Positions 11,641 through 22,770 are shown, counted from the first letter of the stretch. The stretch: DNA of 64,000 bases from Nemania diffusa (GCA_038501195.1 JBBPUQ010000001.1:806001-870000); one strand, 5' to 3'. Translations and numbers: made by a program. Notes: generated from the sequence alone by a model not told the origin.

Positions 11641-13009
11641 ATGTCATCGCCAGTTGAGAATCGCAATGCACCCCAGCCCAACGCTCCCACTAACATCAAC
11701 CAATATATTTTCTCGAGGGCCTTGCTAAATCTCTACCAACAGCATCTCCTCGACAGCGATAACTTCATCAATGCTCTTCAAGTAGTGTCCCGCCCCGAAG
11801 TCAACGATGATGTCGTTATTCGATTCGAAGGCGAAGGCCTCACGCACGAAGTGCGCGGCTGGATCCAGCTCAAAGAGTATCTGATAGTCAACATTCGCGT
11901 CGTCCTGGATTCCCCGGATATCTGCGGTAGCGGCACCAGTCATTATCCTTCCCGTCCAGCAAGGCATCACGAGAGCCGTGGCACTGTGCAACCGCAACTT
12001 ACTAACTGGTCTACTAACGATAATATCGATGCCTATCTCGAAGGCGGTTACAAAAATGACGACAACGACAAGGGATTCCCCCTCAAAGAAGGGGGCCAAG
12101 TCTTCAAGTTATGTGACGTTGAGGTTGTGGTTTTTGACCCGACGAAATATCAAGTTATCTGGACTAGCGAAATCTGTCTAGGCATTGACAAGAGATCAGC
12201 GTGCCTATCAGCCGACGTTCAAGACGGCGGGGATTATAGCGGTATGATGCTACCTCACTATTCTATTTTTATATTACTGATGTTTGGAAGGCATTGTGAT
12301 GGTGGTGGCGTTTTTTAAGCATGCGAGAAACACCATCAGTGCCTTTTGGGGCTCTGGTACCGTTATTGATGATAATATTGTCTTGACTGCAGCCCACAAT
12401 ATATACCACCGGGAGTACGGAATTGCAGTAGCCATCACTATCTACCGCGACTACCGCGCAGACCCCGATCATACCGACTACTATCACGTCGACAGTTCCT
12501 ATGTTCCAGCCAATTCGGCCAAGTCATATTTACCCCGAGATGACTTTGCCATCCTGCATGTCGAAAGGCTATTCTCTAATAAGGTTAAACGGATGCCTTA
12601 TGTTACAACGCCTATCGAGATGCAAATCCAAACTACCGTTTATAGCATTGCCCGCGACCTTGAAGGGTTTGAAGGCCAGTCTACAGTTGCTCGAAGCAAT
12701 GGGGACGCTAAATATGATCTCAATAGAGGCACGGTGCTCCATAATGGAAGTACAGTAAAAGGTATGCATAAAAAATATCTTCATCAGCCAGAACAGCAGC
12801 AGCAGCAGATCTAATTTACTAAATGTATGCTTATTCTAGGGGCGTCTGGCGGTCCGCTAGTAAATGAGCGTGACGAGGTGATCGGCGTCCACCGAGGCTG
12901 GCACGAAAATAAGTTGACCTGCGAGAAGACAAACGAGGCGGTGGCGATTGGCCTACATGGCAACGATGTTGGGCGGTTCATTGAGGTTGCTCGCACATTT
13001 CATAAGTAA
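11641..13009 (+). CDS. Intracellular trypsin-like (V8/S1-fold) serine protease
   Basis: Three exons (11641-12241, 12291-12761, 12840-13009) give 413 aa. The C-terminal half is a chymotrypsin-fold peptidase. The triad is visible as His in LTAAHNIYH (about H236), Asp in PRDDFAILHV (D285) and Ser in GASGGPLV (S360); intron 2 splits the codon for the Gly before that motif. The spacing and the GASGGP form resemble V8/glutamyl-endopeptidase-like and other trypsin_2 members rather than secreted trypsin. No signal peptide is visible: the N-terminus is polar (SSPVENRNAPQPNAPTN). The first 200 residues match no family I recognise and may be a sensor or adaptor domain. The triad is complete, so activity is plausible. 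Start chosen at the first ATG; the upstream frame begins with GTG only. Confidence 0.85.
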
Positions 13010-14332
13010 AGTCTTTACATATGTATGCCTTGTAGTCGTATAGAGGCTTAATACATCAAAAAGCACAAGCATAAAAAATCTCTTAATATCCCCAGTAAAA
13101 ACTGCCTCGTATGGCTTTTCGGGATTCAGCGTGGGCTAGCAATTGTAGCTTATAGTTAGTGTTTTGAAATAACGTGAACGTGCGTCGTAGATGTTCCCTC
13201 AGGGCCCAGTATGATCCTATCAAGTATTATCAATCAGACTGCCTTTTACCATGAGTTCAAAGTTCGGCTTTTGGTGATTCATGGGAGGAAATCTACAACC
13301 AAAGAAAACAGACAATGCTTCACCTTTCGACAAAAATTACTCACATTTGTTTCGAACCCCAGTTTCTATCCCTTTAGGTGCCGTTTCGTGACATAGATAG
13401 CGTAATATCAAGGCGTGCTATAGACCTAGGTAACTGATCTAACCAATAATATAACTATGGCACCCAAAGGGATAGATTTGAGATAGACTTGCCAATTGAC
13501 TTTGCTTAGCACAATAAATCCCAGGGTACTTTTTGACATCCTTGTAGTCTATCAATACATCTAGCCCTTGATTCTCGGAATACATAGATGATCAAGATTG
13601 ATCTAGCCTGATCTGGAAAAGTGTATGTGTACCCGTACGGAAGCTAGCTAAAACTGTAGTGGTCTCACTACCCCCCAACCCCCACACCACACCCCTGGCC
13701 CTGGCGAAGAGAAACGGTGCCCGCGGAGAGCGAGTATAATGTAATTAGGAGACTACCTAGGTAGGTACTGGTTTGTATCTACATGTACCCAACCTACCTA
13801 CATAATGAAACTGGATGTAAGTGCTGCATAACACCAGAATGTCTTGCATGCAAGGCTCGGCGCAGATAGCGGCAAAGATGGAAAGTCTCAGGCCTCGTAC
13901 GATGACGACTACCTAGATACAGGCCTTGGCACGATACGTATGCGTGCGATCAAACATTCTACGGGCCACGCAAGGCGTGCTTTGGTCTGTGGCTAATCAT
14001 GACGTAGACAGAATATTCTCGGGAGGGAGCAACGCTTCAGCAGGAACGCCTCTAGTATGAATGCTATCTAGCTCTTGCTGTCCGGTTCCAAGATTGTTAC
14101 AGTGCTTATACGTAGTCCTATGATTAACTAATAAAAGACCCCACGTTCTCTCCCAACGTACATGGCATCCCCCTCGTTCGCTCTTCTGGACATATAACAC
14201 ACACAACTTATAATACAACCAGCTCGTTCCTAAGCTACATCGGCCATTCTCTATCCATCATCCAAACATTACGTTCTACCAAAACTCAATATAAAACTCC
14301 TACGTCGACTCTATTCCACATCTTTCGCAAAG
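13010..14332. other. Intergenic spacer without recognisable gene
   Basis: Short open frames here have no family resemblance and no supporting splice structure. A C-rich tract (13670-13690) and copies of the ctaggtaggta-type motif near 13757 are present. The 3' part is the promoter and leader of the small inhibitor gene. Confidence 0.55.
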
Positions 14333-14686
14333 ATGCCTACATACATTGTATGTATTGAAGTGTTATTACTGTTCCCCTAATGCAGCATGATACTAATGTT
14401 TGAGCAGGTCACTTGCAAGGAGAATGCGTCTCCCGAAGAGGTCGCAGCAGCAAAGCAACACGCAAAGGACCAGGGCGGCAAGATTACTCACGAATACAAC
14501 CTCATCAAAGGCTTCGCGTAAGCAATCATTACACTTCCTTCCACTCTTAACCATTTCACCGTTGTGCATTGGCTTACATGGATATTTCCCAATAGGGTCG
14601 AGTACCCCGAGGACAAAATCAACACATTAGAATCGCACGAGCACGTTAAGGCTGTCGAGCTAGACCAGGAAGTGAGAACCCAATAA
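14333..14686 (+). CDS. pbi2: Proteinase B inhibitor, I9 (subtilisin propeptide-like) family
   Basis: Three small exons (14333-14347, 14408-14517, 14596-14686) encode 71 aa, too fragmented to show as one long frame. The sequence starts MPTYIVTCKENASPEEV, continues with GGKITHEYNLIKGFAVEYPED and ends in VKAVELDQEVRTQ. This follows the layout of yeast Pbi2 (IVT start, GG-I-HE-IIKG core, VE-D-EV-T end) and of subtilisin propeptides. Members inhibit vacuolar proteinase B in the cytosol and act in vacuole fusion. There is no signal peptide, in keeping with a cytosolic inhibitor. All three exons join in frame at canonical sites, and the first exon carries only five codons. Confidence 0.9.
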
Positions 14687-15750
14687 GGGGTACTTTTCCG
14701 TGGTGCTGCATCTACACAATCTATTCAGATATCGCCCCGATGCTAGGGAGTTAACTAGCAGCCGATGAGGGGCAGACAACTGCGGGGTGATTGTGATGGC
14801 GTGGTCACGGGAAGATGTAGCATATTGTATGACGAGCCGCTCTAGATAGATGGTACGCACAATAAATCAATCTAAAGAACATTCGAAATCTGGTATTGGA
14901 AGCTCCGTAATAGTCTATACCTACTTCTCTGCTACCTCTACGTAATAGTAGTAATTACCAGCAGGCAACTTACGTATAGTCTTGAGGACTTAGAGGACCC
15001 CACCATGAGGGGTACTAAGTATGCCGAGGTCCAGCGATTTGCAAAGCCCCTGTACGGTGCATCTAGGTATGTATCAAAGCATACCTGATATACATAGATC
15101 CAGAATAGAATCCCGACGATAACCTTTGAGGCACGCCGCTTTTGGCCTGAGCAGATAGCTTCAGGTAGGTACGCATAAACCTAAGCTCAACCCTACTTTT
15201 GCATAAGTTCATTGGCATTACAGAGTATTCTCAGCCATAATCAGGATATCTTACTTAAGATTATGGAAAGTTTGAGAGAGAGAAAAACAACGGCGAGAAA
15301 ATACTGAAGGTCGCGCGTTAAGCGAGCAGCGCTGACGCGAAGAAGAGAAATAGCGACGAGAAGAAGCTAAAGAACTTACTAAAGAGCTATAAAACCAATC
15401 AGTCTTTAACTTTGTTTATCTGAATACCTGTGACCGACCCTTTATCGACGGTCGATTCCCCCCCACACCCCCAATTGGTCTAGGTAGGTATGGTATAACT
15501 AAATGACGTAGTTGATAAAATAGAAACCAGCTATTTAAGCTCGGCCGAAACCTTTGATAAGAATTGGAAAAAGACATGTGTTACTTCGTAACTATTTCTT
15601 ACCTTAATACAACAAACACGACTATCAAATGTCCTGATGTCACAGACCACACCTATATTCAAACAGATGAATCCCAGAAGTAGTCAGTGTACAGTGTAGC
15701 TTGATCAGAAATGGAGTAGGAGGGGTCTGATAACCTGACGTACCCCCCTT
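14687..15750. other. AT-rich spacer without recognisable gene
   Basis: This covers the 3' flank of the inhibitor gene followed by low-complexity sequence. Around 15290-15390 a purine-rich stretch (gagagagagaaaaac, gaagaagagaaatagcgacgagaagaag) resembles a decayed coding fragment of a mobile element, but all frames are broken. No RNA gene is seen. Confidence 0.4.
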
Positions 15751-16320
15751 GACGGTGGGCCATATGCACATTACCTATCCCCACGTTCTGTTTTGGGTTT
15801 AAAAAGCAAGTATTATACAACACCTGATCTACCTAGTTGACTTAACTAGACCTAACTAGAATTAACCTTAGATAAGTCAACCAGTTCAGTCAGGTCCAAT
15901 TAGGTCAACTAGATCAGCCAGGTCAACCAGGTCAGTCAGGTCAATCAGGTCAGTCAAGTCAGTCAGGTCCAGTCAAATCACTTATAAAACAGCAGGTGAC
16001 GCAATCCGGCTGCTCGGCCGTCAAAGCGCGACCGCAGGTCGCACCTGCAGGTCGTACAGCTATTCACAGGTAAGCTAAGGTCAGTGCGCCTTTAACGCAG
16101 CGTTTCAAATTATACTTTTACATCAATTGAATCAGCTAGATTTAATTATAACATTAAAAATGATGAGTATATATAATTTATTTTAATGATTTATTCTATA
16201 AAAGCGTTAATTTATGTTATTTTTAAAAAAAATAAAAAAACCCCTCAAAATTAAAAACCAAAAAAAAGAAAAAGTAGAAAAGAAAATTGGACTGTCGGAC
16301 AATATGCATATGGCCCTCCA
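15751..16320. mobile_element. Degenerate MITE-like element, copy A
   Basis: The left end 15754-15780 (ggtgggccatatgcac...) and the reverse complement of 16294-16320 (ggagggccatatgcat...) are similar inverted ends with several mismatches. The inner right end also carries gtcggac, shared with the intact-ended copy at 27751-28196. The interior is AT-rich, non-coding and includes a 9-bp minisatellite. No transposase frame is present, so it would be non-autonomous. Confidence 0.6.
15831..15978. repeat. 9-bp minisatellite (TCARYCAGG)n
   Basis: Roughly 10-15 imperfect tandem units of tca[ag][ct]cagg are visible. They are clearest at 15903-15970, where successive units are nine bases apart and differ by one or two bases; units upstream are more diverged. 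It lies inside the degenerate inverted-repeat element. Confidence 0.75.
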
Positions 16321-16328
16321 AACCTGAT

Positions 16329-16458
16329 AACCTGATCAGTACCCCCCTTCCCCCATTAGGCAGCAGCTTTTTGATACCGATTGCATCTACTTATTCTTCC
16401 GGATTAAGGATGTGGTATGTTGATTAAAGGGAGGGGGGGGGGGGGGACTGATCAGGTT
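16329..16458. mobile_element. Short inverted-repeat element (about 130 bp) ending in a G tract
   Basis: 16329-16347 (aacctgatcagtacccccc) is matched in inverse by 16441-16458 (ggggggactgatcaggtt), differing by one base. The interior is unique and non-coding. A run of more than a dozen G residues precedes the right end. It may be a tiny MITE or a foldback structure; no transposase is present. Confidence 0.5.
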
Positions 16459-16765
16459 GTGCAGGTACACTGGAGTATGTACACCGGAGTAGATACCTGT
16501 GAATGTAGATGAAGGCCGGAGTAGTGAATGGGAAGGCACCTTATCTATAATAGGTGCGCCGACCAGACCAATAATCAGGGCCTTTTTTAGTTTTTTTTAG
16601 TTTTTCCAACTTCAGTTTTCTTTTCAGACTATATTTTCCTTTGTCCCTAAACCATCTGCCGCTATTGCACCTACCACACATGAGACGGTGTCCCATCACA
16701 CCTGAGACGGTGTTAATACCCCTCACCAAACACCATCTAATGCTGAAAGGCCCAAAGTCTGGAAT

Positions 16766-17845
16766 ATGTCTGCGGACCTTAGTTCTCGTCTCTCCCATCG
16801 GCCGAAAGAGCTGCTTCATTCAATGATCACCATTGCTGATCCGCCGAAGCCCATGGACGCGAATCTCCGAGACCACCCCTCATCCATAGGTATTGTCGAC
16901 AGGCTACCAATTGAAGTGTTACAAGAGGTCTTCGGCCTGCTCGACTTCCAGTCCCTTACTCGATTTGCACGTGTCTCACTTCAAGGGAAAAACGTGGTCA
17001 AATATTTCCCCGCGTACCGAGATTTAATGAACTATGCACCGGATGCCTTAGCAGCTCTTGGTCAAACGAAACTTATCCATCTTCATTCAGCGTCAGATCT
17101 TCTTACCGCTCTGCGAACTGAACGCTGTGCGTTGTGTCCAGAGTATGGCGTTTACCTGTTTCTCCCAACCTGCGAAAGATGTTGCTGGCAATGTCTGCAA
17201 TTCAACTTCATGCGACGGGTGGTTTCGCCAGCGGTAGCCGGCGAAGTTTTCGCACTCTCGCCCGAGATGGTCCAACAAATACCGGCCATGTTCAGTATCC
17301 CTGGCACCTACGGGCTCTCAAGCGTGCCCGTGCGAAATCCAGTCAAACTCTGCAGCATGTCCGATGCCAAAAAGCTTGCCACGTCAGTCTGCGGCTCTGC
17401 GGAAAATCTTGAAGCTGCCATACTCAAAATCCCCAATGTATGGTCAGGTAGCGACCTAGAAGCTGCTGCGCTATCGGGCTATAACTATCTAGATCTCTTA
17501 AAGATGCTAAGTCAAGGGGTTATCGGAGCCGGCCGCTATTTCGGCACGGCATCCATCCCATTCCCCTCACGTACTGCCCCGGGTGTTATCGAGCACGGTC
17601 TTTGGTGTAGGGGGTGCAAATGGACATATAATCAATATCGTCATGACCAGATACCGGCTCACGTCATCGCGGACATGGTGCCAAGAGACTGCGACCCCGA
17701 TCGTGTATTATTTGATAGGACTAGGTGTGCTCGCTCAAAAACCGGGCTTTTAGCACACGTTGGACGTTGTTACGGTGCGCAGCAACTACTGGAGAAGTGG
17801 AAGTTGAGCGAGCACCATCTTACAGGTGAGCAAACGATAAAGTGA
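16766..17845 (+). CDS. F-box protein with cysteine-rich zinc-binding-like region
   Basis: A single exon encodes 359 aa. The F-box lies at about residues 43-85 (VDRLPIEVLQEVFGLLDFQSLTRFARVS), the Skp1-binding module of SCF ubiquitin ligases. It is followed by a paired-cysteine segment (ERCALCPEYGVYLFLP, then CERCCWQCLQF) and later by GLWCRGCKW and TRCARSKTGLLAH. This layout is common in a large family of filamentous-ascomycete F-box proteins whose substrates are unknown. The start is the only ATG that keeps the whole F-box. A GTGAGC donor-like site close to the stop leaves open a short additional 3' exon. The gene sits between mobile-element remains. Confidence 0.8.
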   Translation: MSADLSSRLSHRPKELLHSMITIADPPKPMDANLRDHPSSIGIVDRLPIEVLQEVFGLLDFQSLTRFARVSLQGKNVVKYFPAYRDLMNYAPDALAALGQTKLIHLHSASDLLTALRTERCALCPEYGVYLFLPTCERCCWQCLQFNFMRRVVSPAVAGEVFALSPEMVQQIPAMFSIPGTYGLSSVPVRNPVKLCSMSDAKKLATSVCGSAENLEAAILKIPNVWSGSDLEAAALSGYNYLDLLKMLSQGVIGAGRYFGTASIPFPSRTAPGVIEHGLWCRGCKWTYNQYRHDQIPAHVIADMVPRDCDPDRVLFDRTRCARSKTGLLAHVGRCYGAQQLLEKWKLSEHHLTGEQTIK

Positions 17846-18370
17846 AGAATGAGCGATGATGAGATAAAGAGGAAGGATATGAAAGCGATCGGATAGCACT
17901 AAATACCCATACTACAGTGCATACTGGGTCAGAACCTATACATTTAACCTTATATCCCGTGATTTTATCAACTTTCTAGCTTTTAACGCGATTTATTCAG
18001 CTTCAACAGACGCTATATAATTAAAGAAAATTCAATTAAGTAGTTGAATAGCTCTTTTAATTGCGTATTTAACAAGCCATAAATATTAAGTACAATTCTA
18101 GTATAAACATATAGCGTACTATATAAATAATATGCACTAAAACATATATTTGCAGCTAAAAAATAACAGCTTTGCACAGCAGGCTAAGCCCAATAAAGCT
18201 TTATACTAAGCCTTTTTCAGTTGTTAGTTAAGAGACGAGATAACAGACTTAACACAACACCATTTCTACGCCCCAAGATCTTCAGACTAGCTACTGAAGA
18301 AATCGTACTACGTGCTAAGCCCTAAAATCCAACAACAGTTTCCCTCCCAGCAATTCTCTACCAGTAAATA
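17846..18370. other. AT-rich spacer with degraded repeat
   Basis: This is the 3' flank between the convergent F-box and kinase-HET genes. It is strongly AT-rich from 17990 to 18200 and contains repeat copy 2 described separately. There is no open frame of note. Confidence 0.5.
17966..18080. repeat. Degraded dispersed repeat, copy 2
   Basis: It shares a 34-bp core with 10958-10991 (tatcaactttctagcttttaac here) and loose similarity beyond. The copy here is more AT-rich than copy 1, which fits unequal decay by C-to-T change. Confidence 0.5.
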
Positions 18371-21300
18371 CTAAATAAGCCAAACATTCTCAGTATCTTT
18401 CGAAAACTCAGAACCATAAAAGACGCCAACACCAACCCGCTGGAAAGCAGGAAGTGTCTCGTCAACCATCTCGCCCTTACTCTGGTAAGGCCTATCAGAA
18501 GGCACTGGTCGTATCAAAAGTACATAGTACGGTACCACTCCAGCAACGTTGGCAGTCTTGTCCCTCCCGACCGTGATGCATCTCCATAGCCCGCGTCTAA
18601 AGTCTTCGCCAATCTCTTCCGTATCGAGCGTAACACTACCATGAAGCTCGGACTCCTTGATTATCATCTTCCTTGCACGAGCGACAATCCCAGTGATGTT
18701 CTGGACGAAATTCGTTGATTCCGTCACCTTACTATCAGTAGAAGAGAAAGGGTTCTTGAGATCACCTGTCCATTCAACTTTGCCGAACGGGATCGCGAGG
18801 AACTTTATCTTCCCTGAGTACGCCAAGCAAGACCAAGACGGCGGCGGCTTTGCGCCCAGGCTCTTCTGGTTGCTGCTATATTCTGTCCGTGACTGACTAC
18901 TCTCGAGGTGAACCTGCTTACGCTTGAAGAAATTAGGGAACTTGATTTTTTTAGGGTACCGCAAACGAGACCGAGACGGCGACGGCGGCTGCTTTGAGTC
19001 TTGGCTCTCTTTGTTGTTGCTATACTCTATCCGTGTCAGACTACTCTCGGAGAGTGCCCGCCACAATACCGTGCGCTCGAAGAACTTTTCAAAGACGCCG
19101 CTATGTACCTTAGAGCCGAGCACTTGGCTTAACTTTGCTTCTAGACTGGAGATAGCAACTGGCCTGTCGGTCTCATACTTGATAAACAGCTCGCTGTATC
19201 TCGTGTATAAATACTGAATGAACCGGATGCGGTCGTCCTTGAAGTATGATAGCGCTGCTTTTGGGAACTCGTGGTCGCCTAGGAAGTGGGATACGGGGCT
19301 GCAGGCGCCGAGATTGGTATATTAGTAGTTATTTTCAGGAGGCGTTGAGAGATTAACCCAGACGAGCTGATAAGTAGCTGACTTACTTGTGCAACTGTGC
19401 CAATGTTTCACAGTGAACGCCCTGTCCACATTCCCAGTAAACCTGAGTCGACGTGAAATGGATCGTCCGACGTGATAGCGCCCTCTCTTGTAACACCCAT
19501 GCCCTAGTGCTTAAAACTGCCTTCTCTACATCGGTCTGGAAATCGTCGATCATCTCAGCGACGCAGAGAGGACCGTCCGGAGTATCTGGTACCCTAGACC
19601 ACTGTCTGCTCGAGCTCCTATCGAGGAAGCCTTCATAAACGGATTTGGCAGAGCTCGCGGCTAGTGTTACATATGCTGAGCAATACACGTCTTCCATCCT
19701 TTTTGCTTCGGACGCCCAATCGCCGTCGTCGTCTTGGATTATGCATAACGAGTCAAGCCAGAGATACCTGAGCTTAAGACCCCTGGTAGCTTTGATGGCA
19801 TCTTGAAACATCTTGGGTAGTTTCTCGACCGCGATACGGTTTTGAAAACTTTGAAGGTTTTCCTTCAGAAGACACGATTCGGAGTTTTTACTAAATTCTC
19901 CCCAGCAATGACTCAGCGCGGCGTATCTACCACTGGTGATATCACCGAGGGATGTAGAAGGTTTTACAATCAGATGTACCCGTGCGTTGTCGTCTTCACC
20001 AACATCAATCAGCCGAGTTGGCAGTCCGTATAGCCGAGCTCCGTCTCTTTGCTGTGATGTACAATTGTGAGTGTCGTTACACAAACGAATGAATTCTCCT
20101 AGCAGAGCAAATTCCCGAGCGCTGCCAGCCATTGGTAGTTGCGGTAGCCCGACCTGTGCATAGGGTGATAGATCTGAATGTTTGCTGTTACTAGATAATT
20201 CTTAGAAGATAGAAAATTGGTGACGAACTGATGCCTGAATAGAGAGTTAGAAAGGGCCGTAGATTCGAAACCCTCAACGTAGATCCGGTTCTGAAGAGCT
20301 GGAAGCTCTTCCTTTTCGACACACCCATTCGAGACAGAGTATTGTATAAAAGCTTGCATAGGGTACAGCGTTCAATACTGTGCCGCATGGTGCCCAGATC
20401 GCGGCTAATGTGAATCTCGTTAGATCGAAAGTCGATAGTATTGCATTGGTCACAAATCGGCAGTGGAGGCTCTGTGTCTGACGATGGCGGAGCCCAGTTG
20501 AGTTGGGAAGCGATACGGCGTGCGACCTCGTTGTCGGTTACATCTTTCCATTGATCTTGTAACTTGCTTGTTTCCTGATTCTTTCATTTGTAACTATTTT
20601 ACTTAATTTGGTCTTCGACGATCATGACATACCCTCTATTAAATGCCATTAGCATCTGTCTAGTAATGATTATAGTTTGGTTGATACATACGTTCTAGAA
20701 AACCGAAAGAGCTGCAGTTAGTGTTTCTTCAACATGAGCTATATTGGACCGACTTACGTACTACACGGATTGGATGTCAGTTCATAGTTAACTGAGTCGT
20801 GAGATATGTAGTGGGTTTACTCACATTTCTTGAAAGCGACAAGTTTATCAAGCCCTGAGCCGCGTCCGAGGAGTCTGTCCTAGTCAATCCATTCAAGTCG
20901 GGAGCGGAATGTGTGTAGTTACCAAGTACACGTTTATTACATATTTTATTCATCTCCGCCGACATTTCTTTTGAATCAGCTCGAAGCTCTTTAAGGTATC
21001 TCTTGTCCTTTTCTACGTCAATAACAAGGAGCCGAGTCATGACTAACTCAAGTAGCTGTTTCAAAACAGGCTTGAGTTGCGAGGGAACGGCGCTATCGTG
21101 TTGCTTCAGAATGTCTCGCAATTCCTCCGCTTTCTTCCACACTTCCGAATGTAGATCTTTTCCTTCCGGAGTTTGTACCCAGAGAGCGATTTGTGTTGGC
21201 GGCTTTTGCTTGATGAAAACTTCGAGGAATTTTTTGTATTCGGCTTTCGGGAAAGCGGCCCACACAAGGAATTCAAACAAAACACATCCGAACGACCACA

Positions 21301-22770
21301 CATCGTATTTGCGAGAGAATTTAGTCTCCGCGTCCGATGTTTCAGGCGGCCCTTGCATTGTACTGGCATGTGTCGTCGTGGTCGGATTTAATCGTTGACG
21401 GGTGTAATATTCATGTACTTTAGCCAGGCCAACGTCCGCGATCACTAATGTATGCTGTGCAGGCTGAAGGTTGTCAAATAGGAGGATATTGGCCTAACCG
21501 ATCGCTAAATTTAGTAATTTATGATCAAGATAAATATCAAAATTTCGTTGTAGACTTTCGGGACATTTTCAGGGGTTCTTTTTTAGATTACTGGAAGAGC
21601 AATAAGCCCCAATAACGTACTGGTTTAATGTCTCCGTGCCGAGTATGCAAGGCGTGGAGTTTCATAATAGCGTCGGCGAGGCCGCGTAGTTGGTATAGAT
21701 GCCACTTGAGCATATCTAGTTGGCCGCGTGGGCTTTCTTTCATCCAGAAGCTCGACAGATTACCCCTAGAAGCCCACTTATTTTTCGAATCAGCCTTTGA
21801 GGTTCCAAACGTGCTTAAGGTGTCATCAAGAAGGGCTAACACTACACTGGATGGAACGACCGGGACTGAAATGGCCACAGTCATAATACTTACAGGAAAT
21901 AGAAAGCCTCTGGTTTTAACTTCAAACGTATTATTCTCCCCTCTAATCCCTTGCTTGAATGCCACAATAAACTTGATAAGATGTGGCGTCCCCAGATATG
22001 ACATTGCCTTCAGTGTTTTTGCTTCGCGTTCGAAGAAATAGTCGAGCCTGTGGTCATCGATGCCTTCCTCCCTGATTGCCAGGATCTTGACTGCGACGGG
22101 GTAATCGCCTCGCCCGTTCTAGCAGTAAGAGTCAGAAGAAGTTGTATCTCTAGTGAAACATCATTCTTGATGAGATACTTACAAGATCGATGTAGTCTTG
22201 ATGCTCAACTGGGATTAAGGCTTTGGTGACCATGCCAAAATGACCTCCTGTGGGGGGAGCTCCCTCGGCTGGCATGAGTGGCAGTGGTCGCTCGTCTTTG
22301 ATGGTCTGGCATGGAAAATTCGCTTTCTTAAAATTCGGGGCAAGGAATTTCCATTGGTCCATGCAGAAATTTTGCTGCTTGCGAGCTGACAATGAAGCGA
22401 AGCATAACCAGACAACGGGGCACCTTTGCGCATTCCATGAGAAAACCTCTTTATTTCCATCGATTTCTCTATCTCGCTCGTATACGGGAAGGTCTTGATC
22501 GGTAAATCCACCATCTTGCAGAGTCTTAATGTGCTCCAGGCACTCCAGATACACGAGCGTTAGGAATACTATGCGGGCTTTTGTTGTGACATATGTGACT
22601 AGCTTCTCGATTTCATCCGCCTCGTACCCCTTTAACTCCAACCTTGCTTTGACGCTCTCTGTCGTGAGTAAGGTACGTGCCAGGTTGTGTCTGAGGAACA
22701 GCGGGTTGTTAAAAGAACCCAATTGGAACTTTGCGAGACGATCGTCAATGAAACGGAAATCAGATTCCAT
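18371..22770 (-). CDS. Protein kinase-HET domain fusion protein
   Basis: Exons 22770-22183, 22118-21621 and 21493-20825 encode an N-terminal helical domain and a protein kinase: glycine-rich TGGHFG, VAVK lysine (about K207), HGDIKPANILLF (HRD Arg replaced by Gly), DVG for DFG, PPE for APE, then YDVWSFGCV. Exons 20574-20229, 20173-19387 and 19298-18371 encode a HET protein: CDQC and CTLC cysteine pairs, RYAALSHCWGE (about 786-795), LRYLWLDSLCIIQDD, WVLQERALSRRTIHFT and a C-terminal PAFQRVGVGVF. The HET part has no ATG before its cysteine pairs (first one 20388), so it needs upstream exons. The kinase and HET exons join in phase 0 either directly (250-nt intron) or through three one-codon exons (20760-20758, 20694-20692, 20635-20633). 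The total is about 1271-1274 aa. HET domains trigger fungal incompatibility death; the kinase is probably the regulatory arm. If the genes are separate, the kinase stops at 20777. Confidence 0.75.

Noticed and set aside
13997..14218. 73-codon minus-strand frame before the inhibitor gene
   Set aside because: It overlaps the likely promoter/leader, has no domain and its composition is random-like.
16430..16447. Poly-G run as a possible assembly artefact
   Set aside because: It sits exactly at the end of an inverted repeat whose partner also has a C tract, so it is a real part of that element, although its length may be imprecise.
20191..20228. 38-nt intron ending at CTAG within the HET N-terminal part
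   Set aside because: It is too short for splicing and leaves the wrong phase; the 55-nt intron 20228-20174 gives the conserved YAQVGLPQLP region in frame.
20229..20388. ATG 20388 as start of an independent HET gene
   Set aside because: It would cut off the CDQC pair and the conserved linker upstream, which remain open in frame back to a good acceptor at 20574.
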